From Arcicella aurantiaca (GTDB taxonomy: Bacteria > Bacteroidota > Bacteroidia > Cytophagales > Spirosomataceae), in NCBI RefSeq assembly GCF_003148625.1, contig NZ_QGGO01000033.1, forward strand, positions 1 through 61,456: 61,456 nucleotides of DNA, in the 5' to 3' direction. The notes below the pieces were generated by a model. It saw only the letters and a program-made list of their open reading frames with translations, did no database searches and was not told the DNA's origin. Within the stretch, counting starts at the first letter, position 1; every line of letters begins with the position of its first letter. This document shows positions 8,716 through 17,179 of the stretch, piece by piece. Position numbers and translations under genes: made by a program.

Positions 8716-9022
8716 AATTTTGTGTAAAAAAGCAGTTAATATGGTAAAGATTAAATATGGTTAAACTAAGAATTTTTAAAATGAATATGTTATTACAGAA
8801 TTTTTAGGCAACTTAATGCATTATTCTGTAATAAAATAGAGTAATTCTACGCAATTTAGTTACGGAATTGCAATTATTTTACAACAATTTGGATTACCAA
8901 AAAAGAAACAGATTTAATGTCAAAAAAAGATGAGGTTATAAATTATTCAAAATTAAATCAAATATTTGATAATTATAAACTAAAAAGTGCCTTTAAATAC
9001 AGGAATGGGACTTTTTATAGAT
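8716..9022. promoter_or_regulatory. Non-coding region upstream of the cargo operon
   Basis: About 300 bp, very AT-rich, between the HNH start and the right inverted repeat. It must contain the cargo promoter. It holds one clear inverted repeat (8790-8834) and a 41-codon rightward reading frame (8917-9042) that ends inside the terminal repeat and has no recognisable content. Confidence 0.5.
8790..8834. promoter_or_regulatory. 12-bp inverted repeat upstream of ABC-3C operon
   Basis: TTATTACAGAAT (8790-8801) and ATTCTGTAATAA (8823-8834) are perfect inverse copies with a 21-bp spacer. They lie 75-119 bp upstream of the HNH start codon. It could be an operator or paired half-sites; it lacks a T-run on either side and so is not an obvious terminator. 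Confidence 0.5.
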
Positions 9023-9047
9023 TTGCGTCAATAAGTATATAGTTCCG
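9023..9047 (-). repeat. Right terminal inverted repeat (IRR)
   Basis: 25-bp reverse complement of 4441-4465, no mismatches. Confidence 0.93.
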
Positions 9048-9055
9048 AAAAGTTA
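9048..9055 (+). repeat. Right target-site duplication
   Basis: AAAAGTTA, identical to 4433-4440. Confidence 0.93.
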
Positions 9056-9282
9056 CGTCTTTTGTGAGTAAAAATAACATCGAATCTGAAGTTGTATTGT
9101 TAGATGAACCCGACTATAATGCGTGGATTGATGAGGTGGACAAAGATTGGTCTGGTACAATTCCTGCTACTTTATTAATAAATTTAACTATGGGAAAACG
9201 GGTTTTCTTTGAAGGACAAGTGAATATGGAGCATTTTGTTGATGAATTAAAGAAAATGACTCCAGCAACAGGTGCTAATTAG
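9056..9282 (+). pseudogene. TlpA/ResA-like thioredoxin, 3' part
   Basis: Continuation of the gene begun at 4152. Read in the frame set by the 4440/9056 junction it gives TSFVSKNNIESEVVLLDEP, then DYNAWIDEVDKDWSGTIPATLLIN, which carries the cis-proline (TIPAT) of the thioredoxin fold, and the final helix. A GTG/ATG-less start nearby means this fragment probably is not translated by itself. A redoxin gene follows 155 bp downstream, suggesting the intact locus encoded two thiol-redox proteins in a row. Confidence 0.88.
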
Positions 9283-9437
9283 CTTTATATTTGTAAATGA
9301 GTAAATTACGATTTAGTAATTAAGGCTTTGCCCACATTTTTAATAATCACTAATTCACAACTCACACAATCACCATTAAGACCCGTTACTTTATAAAATT
9401 TAAACGTCTGAATAATAACACATTAGAAATATTGAAA

Positions 9438-10091
9438 ATGAAAAAAATCATGAAAAAGATATACATTTTAAGTTCCGTTGCGGTAGTAGTTATGGGGCTT
9501 GCAATACTTTTTGCCTTTAATAACGATACAAATACGCTAATAGATAAAGGTTACGCTATTGGCGATGTTGTGGCTGATTTTAAGCTAAAAAGTACCTCTG
9601 GAGGTGTAACTTCAATGGCTGAAAACCGTTCTGCGAAAGGCTATATCATCGTTTTTACGTGCAACCACTGTCCATTCTCAAAGGCTTATGAAAGTCGTAT
9701 TATGGCTTTAGACAAAAAATATGCTTCACAAGGCTACCCTGTTTTAGCTATAAACCCCAATGACCCAGCGGCTTACGAAGAAGATTCTTTTGAGAATATG
9801 CAAGCCGTAGCCAAGTCTAAAGGTTATACATTTGAGTATTTACAAGATGAAACGCAAAACGTAGCTCGTGCTTTTGGTGCAGCTCGCACGCCTTCTGTTT
9901 TTGTCGTAAAACGTGAAGGAGACAAATTCATCATGCAATATATTGGTGGAATTGACGACAATACACAAGATGCCAACGGTGTAACAAAACGCTACGTTGA
10001 AGATGCCGTTAATAGCCTATTAGTTGGGAAGCCCGTTGTTGTGAATGTAACAAAATCAGTGGGGTGTGCTATTAAATGGAAAGGAGTTTGA
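9438..10091 (+). CDS. Exported thioredoxin-fold/redoxin family protein
   Basis: About 217 residues from the ATG at 9438 (an upstream TTG at 9432 would add two). An N-terminal hydrophobic segment (~5-25) indicates a signal peptide or membrane anchor. The redoxin domain follows: GDVVADFKLKST, then FTCNHCPFSKAYESR with Cys75 and Cys78 as the likely redox pair, and a cis-Pro in ARTPSVFVV. It belongs to the AhpC/TSA-redoxin group of thioredoxin-like proteins and probably acts outside the cytoplasmic membrane. It is followed by a strong terminator shared with the convergent mutL. Confidence 0.85.
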   Translation: MKKIMKKIYILSSVAVVVMGLAILFAFNNDTNTLIDKGYAIGDVVADFKLKSTSGGVTSMAENRSAKGYIIVFTCNHCPFSKAYESRIMALDKKYASQGYPVLAINPNDPAAYEEDSFENMQAVAKSKGYTFEYLQDETQNVARAFGAARTPSVFVVKREGDKFIMQYIGGIDDNTQDANGVTKRYVEDAVNSLLVGKPVVVNVTKSVGCAIKWKGV

Positions 10092-10104
10092 TAAGGTAGT
10101 GATA

Positions 10105-10145
10105 AAAAATGAGGGCTTCGTGTTAAACGAAGCCCTCATTTTTTA
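10105..10145. terminator. Bidirectional terminator between redoxin and mutL
   Basis: Long stem AAATGAGGGCTTCG with CGAAGCCCTCATTT around a 7-nt loop, bounded by an A-run on the left and a T-run on the right. It serves both convergent genes. Confidence 0.88.
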
Positions 10146-10162
10146 TAGTGGTACAGTTATTT

Positions 10163-12070
10163 CTACTTCAAAAACAACCCCGCCATTTCTTCCAAAGATA
10201 AAATCTTCATCGTCAATTCGCCACTTGGTGTGTAGCTTGGATTTGACGAGGCGAAAAGTTGTTCTACCAAAGCATTCATTTCTAAAACGGTAAGGGCATG
10301 AACGCCAAAACGTCCAGCCGAACGCTTCGCCATTGAACGAGCCACATTTTCAGATTTATCTAAATGTAAATTGGCTTCATTATGTTTAAATTGCTCTAAA
10401 AGCCCTTCAATCATGGCTTGCTCATTTTCATCAGGCGAATCGGCAGGAATACCGTTGACCACAAAAGTATCGTGTCCTGTAACACTCAATACAAAACCCA
10501 AATTCCGAATTTCCTCTTGAATTTCAAGTACCAAATGAAAATCTACGGGCGTTAGTGTTACGGTCGTCGGGAAGAGCAGTTGTTGCGAAGCTCCATCATT
10601 TTTTTGTAGATGTTGCGTAAATTTTTCGTACAAAATACGTTCATAAGCCGCCCGTTGGTCAATCAGCAACATTCCTGATTTTACTTGCGAGACAATATAA
10701 CGATTATGAATTTGGAAAGTCGTCGCCTCCGAATCTCGAAAACCTCTTTGCAAACGCATATCCGAAATATCGTTAGCTTTACTTTTTAAGGTAAAAGGTG
10801 TTGGTTCAAAATCTTTCCCAAAATCAAAATTGGCTTGACTTACTTCTTTTCTTTCAAAATCGTCTGCCGTTCTGTTGAGTCCTTCGTAGAGTTTATTCCA
10901 ATTAGTTAAATTGGTTCGCTCACGTGGAGAAGAATTATCATGACGAATAGCGGTTGTCACGGCTGGACCTCCATTAAAAGTTTCAGCACTTTGTTGTTTC
11001 GTTTGGAAAGGAGAATTTCCGAAATTGAAAATATTGTTGGTAAAATTCACATCGGTTTCAAAATCCAGAGAAGGAGTGAGGTTATGCTGACTCATCGCCT
11101 TCCGAACGGCAGCTTGCACAATGGCGTAAACGGTACGTTCGTCGTCAAATTTAATTTCCGTTTTTGTCGGATGAACGTTGATGTCTATGTGGATAGGGTC
11201 AATTTCAATAAAAAGTACATAAAAAGGATGTGTACCTTCGGCAATTAGTCCTTCAAAAGCCGACATTACGGCATGGTTCAAATAACCATTTTTGATGTAA
11301 CGATTATTGGCAAAGAAAAACTGTTCTCCACGAGTTTTCTTAGAAAATTCTGGTTTCCCAACAAATCCACGCACACTTACGAAGGAAGTTTCCTCTTCGC
11401 AAGAAGCTAATTGTTCTCGATAATTTTTACCAAATAAATCTACAATCCGACGGCTCAATTTTCCAGCAGGAAGATTATAGATTTCCGAATCGTTATGGTG
11501 TAAGGTAAACGTTATTTCTGGATTTGCTAAAGATACTCGTTGAAATTCATCTAAAATATGACGCATTTCAACGGGGTTAGATTTCAAAAAATTACGTCTG
11601 GCAGGCACATTGTAAAAAAGGTTTTTCACTTGAATACTCGTGCCTTGCTCTGTTGCAACGGCTTCTTGAGCTTTTATTTCAGATGCTTCTATTTTGACAA
11701 GAACTCCTAACTCTTCCGTTTTTCTTCGAGTTCGCATTTCGACTTGGGCAACGGCTGCAATAGATGCCATTGCTTCACCTCTAAAACCCATTGTACGGAT
11801 TTTGAAAAGGTCGTCAGAAGTACGAATTTTTGAAGTAGCGTGACGTTCAAAACACATTCGAGCATCGGTTTCGGACATTCCTAAACCGTCGTCAATTACT
11901 TGAATAAGCGTTTTCCCAGCCTCCCGAATAATCAATTGAATGGTGCTTGCTCCTGCATCTATGGAGTTTTCTAACAACTCCTTCACCACCGAGGCAGGAC
12001 GCTGAACTACCTCTCCAGCCGCAATTTGGTTGGCAATAGAATCAGGAAGAAGTTGAATTATATCTAACAT
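10163..12070 (-). CDS. mutL: DNA mismatch repair protein MutL
   Basis: 635 residues, normal length. The GHKL ATPase domain is clear: IAAGEVVQRPASVVKELLENSIDAG, then DDGLGM and GFRGEAMASIA. The C-terminal dimerisation/endonuclease region (~440-635) contains DQRAAYERILYE at ~468, corresponding to the DQHA(X)2E(X)4E metal-binding motif of endonuclease-type MutLs, with Arg where the family has His. It couples MutS mismatch recognition to strand incision and removal. Single gene, leftward, with a repeat-rich hairpin region immediately upstream of its start. Confidence 0.97.
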   Translation of the reverse strand: MLDIIQLLPDSIANQIAAGEVVQRPASVVKELLENSIDAGASTIQLIIREAGKTLIQVIDDGLGMSETDARMCFERHATSKIRTSDDLFKIRTMGFRGEAMASIAAVAQVEMRTRRKTEELGVLVKIEASEIKAQEAVATEQGTSIQVKNLFYNVPARRNFLKSNPVEMRHILDEFQRVSLANPEITFTLHHNDSEIYNLPAGKLSRRIVDLFGKNYREQLASCEEETSFVSVRGFVGKPEFSKKTRGEQFFFANNRYIKNGYLNHAVMSAFEGLIAEGTHPFYVLFIEIDPIHIDINVHPTKTEIKFDDERTVYAIVQAAVRKAMSQHNLTPSLDFETDVNFTNNIFNFGNSPFQTKQQSAETFNGGPAVTTAIRHDNSSPRERTNLTNWNKLYEGLNRTADDFERKEVSQANFDFGKDFEPTPFTLKSKANDISDMRLQRGFRDSEATTFQIHNRYIVSQVKSGMLLIDQRAAYERILYEKFTQHLQKNDGASQQLLFPTTVTLTPVDFHLVLEIQEEIRNLGFVLSVTGHDTFVVNGIPADSPDENEQAMIEGLLEQFKHNEANLHLDKSENVARSMAKRSAGRFGVHALTVLEMNALVEQLFASSNPSYTPSGELTMKILSLEEMAGLFLK

Positions 12071-12460
12071 TTTTGAATCAGTTATCAGTGAATAGTTATC
12101 AATGAACAGTTAGTAGAAAAATTTTTACTGATAACTGTTTACTGATAACTGTTTACTGCCCCTAAGTTCGCTATAAATCAGACGATTGGCAATAAAAAAA
12201 ACAAGTTTGATGTTGATAATACGTGGATAAGTCCATAACAATCTGACTTTCAATACAGTTACGCTTTTTATACAAACTATCAATAGTATATGTGTATATT
12301 AGCTTTTAGGGCTTTAGAAATACCGTTTCACGTGTCGTTCTGCTATTAAATTATTCAGATTCCAAATGATAGAATCCTTGTTATATTCTATCAAGACCAA
12401 ACTTATTTTGTAATTTTACTGTTATATCGACTCAAACAAGTAATTATTATCCAAGAAATT
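12071..12460. repeat. Divergent mutL/nfu intergenic region with inverted and tandem repeats
   Basis: 12127-12158 holds two tandem copies of ACTGATAACTGTTT plus a partial third. 12078-12112 holds imperfect inverse copies (CAGTTATCAGTGAA...). Together they could fold into a long hairpin in the 5' leader of the mutL transcript. The remaining ~300 bp is AT-rich, contains a half-conserved GTTTCACGTG at 12325-12334, and must hold the promoters of mutL and nfu. Confidence 0.65.
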
Positions 12461-13051
12461 ATGTTGAAGCCCCAAATACTTATTTATACAGAATCAACGC
12501 CCAATCCTAATTCAATGAAGTTTGTTTTGAACTTTGAATTAGTGCCAGATGGTTCTTCTTTTGACTATGCAACGCCTGCTGACGCTATCGTAGAGGGGAA
12601 AAACTCTCCATTAGCAGTCGAACTTTTCGGTTTTGATTTTGTACAAAGAGTTTTTATTTCTTCAAATTTTATCACTGTTACCAAAAACGATGAGACAAAA
12701 TGGGAAGATGAGTTGTTCGGAATGAAACAATTTTTGAAACAGTTTTTTGAAGATAAAAAAGAGGTTTTTGCGAAAGCAACAATTGCCGCTTATGAAGCAG
12801 CAGGAGGGGAGCAAGATTCAGAAACGGTTATAAAAATAAAAGCGGTTTTAGACCAATATGTACGTCCAGCGGTAGAGTCTGACGGGGGAGCAATCAATTT
12901 TCATTCTTTCAATGAAGGAACGGTTAAGGTTCTTTTACAAGGTTCATGTTCTGGTTGCCCATCTTCAACTATCACATTGAAACAAGGAATTGAAAATCTT
13001 TTAACTCGCATGGTTCCAGAAGTTAAAGAAGTTGTTGCAGAAGGAGTTTAA
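12461..13051 (+). CDS. Nfu/NifU-type iron-sulfur cluster carrier
   Basis: 196 residues with two domains: an Nfu N-terminal domain (~5-95, with TPNPNSMKFV near the start) and a NifU C-terminal domain (~120-195) with the cluster-binding CSGC (Cys163, Cys166) in GSCSGCPSST. It receives a Fe-S cluster from a scaffold and delivers it to target proteins. Monocistronic; the 3' end is partly duplicated downstream (13146-13223). Confidence 0.93.
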   Translation: MLKPQILIYTESTPNPNSMKFVLNFELVPDGSSFDYATPADAIVEGKNSPLAVELFGFDFVQRVFISSNFITVTKNDETKWEDELFGMKQFLKQFFEDKKEVFAKATIAAYEAAGGEQDSETVIKIKAVLDQYVRPAVESDGGAINFHSFNEGTVKVLLQGSCSGCPSSTITLKQGIENLLTRMVPEVKEVVAEGV

Positions 13052-13082
13052 TTAATTGTGAATTAGTGATTTAGTGAATTGT

Positions 13083-13223
13083 GATTTATGTAAGTCCAAA
13101 TTATTCACTAAATCACAATCTCAATTAGATAATATTTCATGTGCAAAAGAAGGTTGTTGCAGAAAGAGTATAAGTAATTGAGATTTATGTAAGTCCAAAT
13201 TATTCACTAAATCACAATCTCAA
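13083..13223 (+). repeat. 42-bp direct repeat with duplicated nfu 3' end
   Basis: 13083-13124 and 13182-13223 are identical (begins GATTTATGTAAGTCC). The sequence before the second copy, AAAGAAGGTTGTTGCAGAAA (from 13146), is a near-copy of the last codons of nfu. This indicates a local tandem duplication covering the gene end and its downstream spacer. Confidence 0.75.
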
Positions 13224-13262
13224 GCTGACTTCTATGAATCACAATTCACCAATCACAATTAT

Positions 13263-14609
13263 TTAAAACTCCGTGTGCATACGCAAGGCGAAAGCGTGAA
13301 CAGGACTTCGGTCTTGATTGTAGGCTGGATTGATAACTAATTGATAATCTGGCGTAATTGATAACCAATCGGTAATTTTTGCGTTATAATTTATTTCAAA
13401 AATTGTCTCTAACCCATAATTTGGCAATTTCCCATCTCCGATAATAAAACCGTATCCTCCTTTTGCCAAATACTGACGGTGCAAATCAGAAATTCCATTA
13501 AAGGCAAAGCCAACGTTTAGTCTATCTTGTTTTCTTCCGAATAAGTTATCTTTTACAAATCCTCCACTAACAGAATGGTCTATTTCGGTAAAAGCCCATG
13601 TTTCATTATTTCCGTCGTTCCAAGATGCTCTAAAAAATAGCCCTGATTCGGTTGATAATTCTTGTTCGTAATTGATTCCGAAACCATATTTTGTTCTACC
13701 GTTTTGGCGAGTTAGCATTACATCTGGATTTACTTGTTTAATAGCTTCTGCATAACTTCCCATATAGGTTGTTGTATAAAATGCTAAGGCTCGTAGCTTT
13801 CCTTCTTTTCCAAAAAATGTTGTGTATTTTTCTAATTCAAGAGTATTCGAGTTATTGCCATTCCATTGCCAATTAAGGTCTGGTCCATTGGCAGTTGTAG
13901 GAACTAAAGATGTTCCTGCACGAATCGCCCAATGTTCTCGAACGTATTCCAAGACCGCATTCCATGTATATCCACGTGTATTAGCGGGATAATCCCAACC
14001 ACCTGTTGACATCAATGCCCAATTCATAAATTGACTTCTTGGGTCGTGGGCATAAGCATTATTATCAAAATAATCCGCAATTGAAAACTTCCCTACACTT
14101 ATTGTAAAGCGATTAACGGGTCTTTCACCTCCAATACTATTGGCTTCATCGTCTTCTCGTTCAACGGGATAAGCGTGATTTTCTCCACGAACATCTTTCG
14201 ATTTAGCATTTACATCTGCGTGTGTTTCGCCTGAAAGGGAAAAATCTTGACGTAAAAACAAACGAGCCGTATAAATTGCAGGAGAAGGATTTCCGATTCT
14301 GAAACATTCTCCATTGGTAAAACCTGCTATTCCTCTGGCTTGTGAAAGTCCGCTACCACCTGCCAATTCTGGATTATAAAAAATGGCCGCACCTTTCCAC
14401 AATCGTCTGCCCAAAAATATAGTGGTAGTCAATGATGTCTGCGTTTCTGCCGTATCCGAAAGACTATTTTCGCCACTGTATGGAGCATTTATTTTCAGTT
14501 TATGTTGTGGAATAATGGTCTGTTGAAAGTGAATTGACCAGTTTTTATTTTGAGAAAAAGTATTCTGAAAAAAGAATAATACAACAATTGACAGCAACAA
14601 ATATTTCAT
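13263..14609 (-). CDS. Carbohydrate-selective porin (OprB family)
   Basis: About 448 residues from the ATG at 14609 (a TTG at 14615 would add two). Signal peptide MKYLLLSIVVLFFFQNTFSQ. The mature protein alternates hydrophobic/polar beta strands with family-typical segments: FRIGNPSPAIYTARLFLRQDFSL, SVGKFSIADYFDNNAYAHDP and FMNWALM. It ends in Phe, as outer-membrane barrels do. It probably forms a sugar-permeable outer-membrane channel. It is divergent from the TonB receptor gene at 14784, with ~175 AT-rich bp between. Confidence 0.87.
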   Translation of the reverse strand: MKYLLLSIVVLFFFQNTFSQNKNWSIHFQQTIIPQHKLKINAPYSGENSLSDTAETQTSLTTTIFLGRRLWKGAAIFYNPELAGGSGLSQARGIAGFTNGECFRIGNPSPAIYTARLFLRQDFSLSGETHADVNAKSKDVRGENHAYPVEREDDEANSIGGERPVNRFTISVGKFSIADYFDNNAYAHDPRSQFMNWALMSTGGWDYPANTRGYTWNAVLEYVREHWAIRAGTSLVPTTANGPDLNWQWNGNNSNTLELEKYTTFFGKEGKLRALAFYTTTYMGSYAEAIKQVNPDVMLTRQNGRTKYGFGINYEQELSTESGLFFRASWNDGNNETWAFTEIDHSVSGGFVKDNLFGRKQDRLNVGFAFNGISDLHRQYLAKGGYGFIIGDGKLPNYGLETIFEINYNAKITDWLSITPDYQLVINPAYNQDRSPVHAFALRMHTEF

Positions 14610-14783
14610 TTTCAATGAGAGTTTGTAAAGACGTTGATAAAGAATCTGTTTAAAGATTATAACAAAGGTATTCCCAAAATCTTTCTAATTATTTTTTTGA
14701 TTTGATTATTTACTATACATTTACATAATTTTTAGACAAATCTAAATTTTATTTATGACTAACAAAATTAAAAATATAGATAA

Positions 14784-17054
14784 ATGAAAACACATCATTA
14801 CCTCAAAATCCTATTTTTATGTAATTTATTAATTGTTAATACCTTATATATTGATGCTCAGGGTTTAAAAGGAAAGATAATTAGCAATGGAAAAGCGGCA
14901 GAGTTTGTCAATATCACTCTCTCAAACCAAAAAGGAATAGGTACACAAGCGGATATTGAAGGTAATTTCTTGCTAAAAAATATTCCTGTTGGTAGGCAAA
15001 TTATTCGGATTTCGGGCGTGGGTTATAAAACTACCCAGAGAACCGTTCAAATTCAGAAAGATAAAATATCGACCGTCAGCTTTGAAATTGAACCAGACCA
15101 AACGGCACTTAATGAAGTTGTTGTTTCGGGAACGATGAAAGAAACAATGGTTAATTTATCCTCAACACCTATTGAAATTTATACGCCAACCTTTTTCAAG
15201 AAAAATCCGACGCCTAATCTTTTTGAAGCCCTCACGATGGTAAATGGCGTTCGTCCACAGTTGAATTGTAGTGTTTGTAATACGGGCGACATACACATAA
15301 ACGGCATGGAAGGAGCTTATACCATGATTACGATTGACGGTATGCCTATTGTTTCGGCACTTTCTACGGTGTATGGACTTTCGGGAATTCCTAATTCTAT
15401 GGTCGAACGAATTGAAGTTGTAAAAGGTCCAGCTTCAACGCTTTATGGTTCGGAAGCCGTCGGTGGATTGATTAATGTTATCACAAAAAATCCGATAAAA
15501 GCACCGCTCGTTTCCTTAGATTATAACGCTACCTCTTATGGCGAACATACTTTTGATGGTGCTGTAAAAGCAAAAATCGGAACGGCAAATACCATGATTA
15601 GTGCCAATTATTTCAATTTTCAGAATAGAATTGATAAAAATCATGACGGATTTACCGATGTAACGCTACAAAATAGAATTTCGGTTTTTAATAAATGGTC
15701 GTTTCAACGAAAGCAAAATCGGATTTTTACACTTGCGGGTAGATACGTAAATGAAGACCGTTTTGGCGGAGAACTCAATTGGCAAAAATCAGACAGAGGA
15801 AATGACAAAATTTATGGTGAAAGTATTTATACAAAGCGTTGGGAAGTAATCGGAAATTATCAATTACCCATTAATAATCAACAAGTTAACCTACAATTTT
15901 CTTATAATAATCACGACCAAAATTCTGTTTATGGCAATAAACCGTACATTGCTCAACAAGAAATCGCTTTCGGACAATTGATTTGGGATAAAAAATTGGG
16001 CAAAAACCATGATGCTCTTTTTGGCGTGGCTTTACGCTATACTTTTTATGACGACAATAATACTTTAACGCAAGACGAAAACGATTCGACCATCAATAAA
16101 CCAAGTAAGACTTTTTTGCCTGGAATATTTGCACAAGACGAAATAAAACTCAGCAAACGCAATACGCTTTTACTTGGCGTGCGTTACGACTACAATGATA
16201 TTCACGGAGGAATTGCTTCGCCGAGAGTCAATTGGAAATATAATTCTGAAAAAGCGGATATTATTCGTTTGAGTTTTGGTACGGGTTATCGAGTCGTTAA
16301 TTTATTTTCAGAAGATGAAACGGTTTATTCGGGTTCAAGAAAAGTTGAAATTCGTTCGGCACTTAATCCAGAAAAATCATGGAATACCAATTTGAACTAT
16401 CAAAAAACTATTACACATCAAATGGGTTTTGTTTCCATTGATGCCAGTGTGTTTTATACTTATTTCAAAAACAAAGTTGTTGCTGACTATGACACCGACC
16501 CTACAAAAGTAATTTTTGATAATTTGAAAGGTTACGGAGAATTGAAAGGGGCAAGTATAAATATAGACGCTAATTTCACGAATGGGATAAAATTTACAAT
16601 AGGAGGGACTTACACGGATATTTATAGAATAGAAAATGATATAAAGATTCGGCAGAAAAAAACGCCCATTTTTACAACAAACTATGCAATTTCTTATACG
16701 CATCCCAAAACGCAAATCACGTTTGATTTCACAGGAAATATCTATGGCTCAATGGATATTCCTTTGATTACCAACGATATTCGGGAAGCTAATTCTCCTG
16801 TTTTCAATATATCCAATCTTCAAATTTCAAGACGATTCAATAACGGTTTACAGATTTATGCAGGAGCAAAAAATTTATTTAACTTCTTTCCAGAACAAAA
16901 AATCGTTTATCAATCCAATGAATTACATCCAGAGCAAATAAAAGATTCGGCTTGGGGAGTCTTTCCGAAAGGTTACTATTTTAATACCGATGCCAGTTAT
17001 GCTCCGATACAGGGTATTAGAGGATTTTTAGGTGTTCGTTGGAATTTGTTTTAG
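14784..17054 (+). CDS. TonB-dependent receptor with carboxypeptidase-like domain
   Basis: 756 residues. Signal peptide ~1-26 (...YIDAQ). A CarboxypepD_reg-like beta sandwich occupies ~28-110 (GKIISNGKAAEFVNITLS, GNFLLKNIPVGR). The plug domain (~125-235) contains an uncommon CSVC in NCSVCNTGDIHINGMEG and the conserved RIEVVKGPASTLYGSEAVGG. A 22-strand-type barrel makes up the rest and ends in Phe (RWNLF). It imports a ligand across the outer membrane using TonB energy; the ligand is unknown. No SusD partner is next to it. The following gene (DUF1501) is 125 bp downstream, separated by a hairpin. Confidence 0.9.
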   Translation: MKTHHYLKILFLCNLLIVNTLYIDAQGLKGKIISNGKAAEFVNITLSNQKGIGTQADIEGNFLLKNIPVGRQIIRISGVGYKTTQRTVQIQKDKISTVSFEIEPDQTALNEVVVSGTMKETMVNLSSTPIEIYTPTFFKKNPTPNLFEALTMVNGVRPQLNCSVCNTGDIHINGMEGAYTMITIDGMPIVSALSTVYGLSGIPNSMVERIEVVKGPASTLYGSEAVGGLINVITKNPIKAPLVSLDYNATSYGEHTFDGAVKAKIGTANTMISANYFNFQNRIDKNHDGFTDVTLQNRISVFNKWSFQRKQNRIFTLAGRYVNEDRFGGELNWQKSDRGNDKIYGESIYTKRWEVIGNYQLPINNQQVNLQFSYNNHDQNSVYGNKPYIAQQEIAFGQLIWDKKLGKNHDALFGVALRYTFYDDNNTLTQDENDSTINKPSKTFLPGIFAQDEIKLSKRNTLLLGVRYDYNDIHGGIASPRVNWKYNSEKADIIRLSFGTGYRVVNLFSEDETVYSGSRKVEIRSALNPEKSWNTNLNYQKTITHQMGFVSIDASVFYTYFKNKVVADYDTDPTKVIFDNLKGYGELKGASINIDANFTNGIKFTIGGTYTDIYRIENDIKIRQKKTPIFTTNYAISYTHPKTQITFDFTGNIYGSMDIPLITNDIREANSPVFNISNLQISRRFNNGLQIYAGAKNLFNFFPEQKIVYQSNELHPEQIKDSAWGVFPKGYYFNTDASYAPIQGIRGFLGVRWNLF

Positions 17055-17063
17055 TTTCGGTTA

Positions 17064-17095
17064 AACGCAGGCAGGGTGCTAACCCTGCCTGCGTT
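17064..17095. terminator. 14-bp perfect inverted repeat after TonB receptor gene
   Basis: AACGCAGGCAGGGT (17064-17077) and its inverse (17082-17095) with a 4-nt loop. It lacks a strong T-run, so termination is uncertain. It resembles other hairpins at 26403, 27078 and 27321. Confidence 0.55.
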
Positions 17096-17179
17096 ACAAT
17101 TCTCTTCTTCGTGGCAAAAATTAAACCTTTCCCAAAGCAAACAGTCAAAGAAGCATTTTGAAATAAAATACATCATTAT

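Larger units (their letters stand above)
4441..9047. mobile_element. IS1595-family transposon with ABC-3C/HNH cargo
   Basis: A complete 4,607-bp element bounded by perfect 25-bp terminal inverted repeats (4441-4465 and 9023-9047, outer bases CGGAACTATA) and 8-bp direct repeats. It encodes one ISXO2-like DDE transposase near the left end and, further right, three same-strand cargo genes: ATPase, small middle component and HNH protein. IS1595-family elements with passenger genes are an established class (transporter IS). Perfect termini, a perfect target duplication and a host gene that would be restored in frame all point to a recent insertion. The cargo reads as more AT-rich than flanking genes by eye; no composition was computed. 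Confidence 0.92.

Noticed and set aside
8917-9042. 41-codon rightward frame ending inside the right inverted repeat of the transposon
   Set aside because: Short, low-complexity and without any recognisable domain; not supported as a gene.
12325-12338. Third parS-like match (GTTTCACGTG then TCGT)
   Set aside because: Only the left ten bases fit; the right half of the palindrome is lost.
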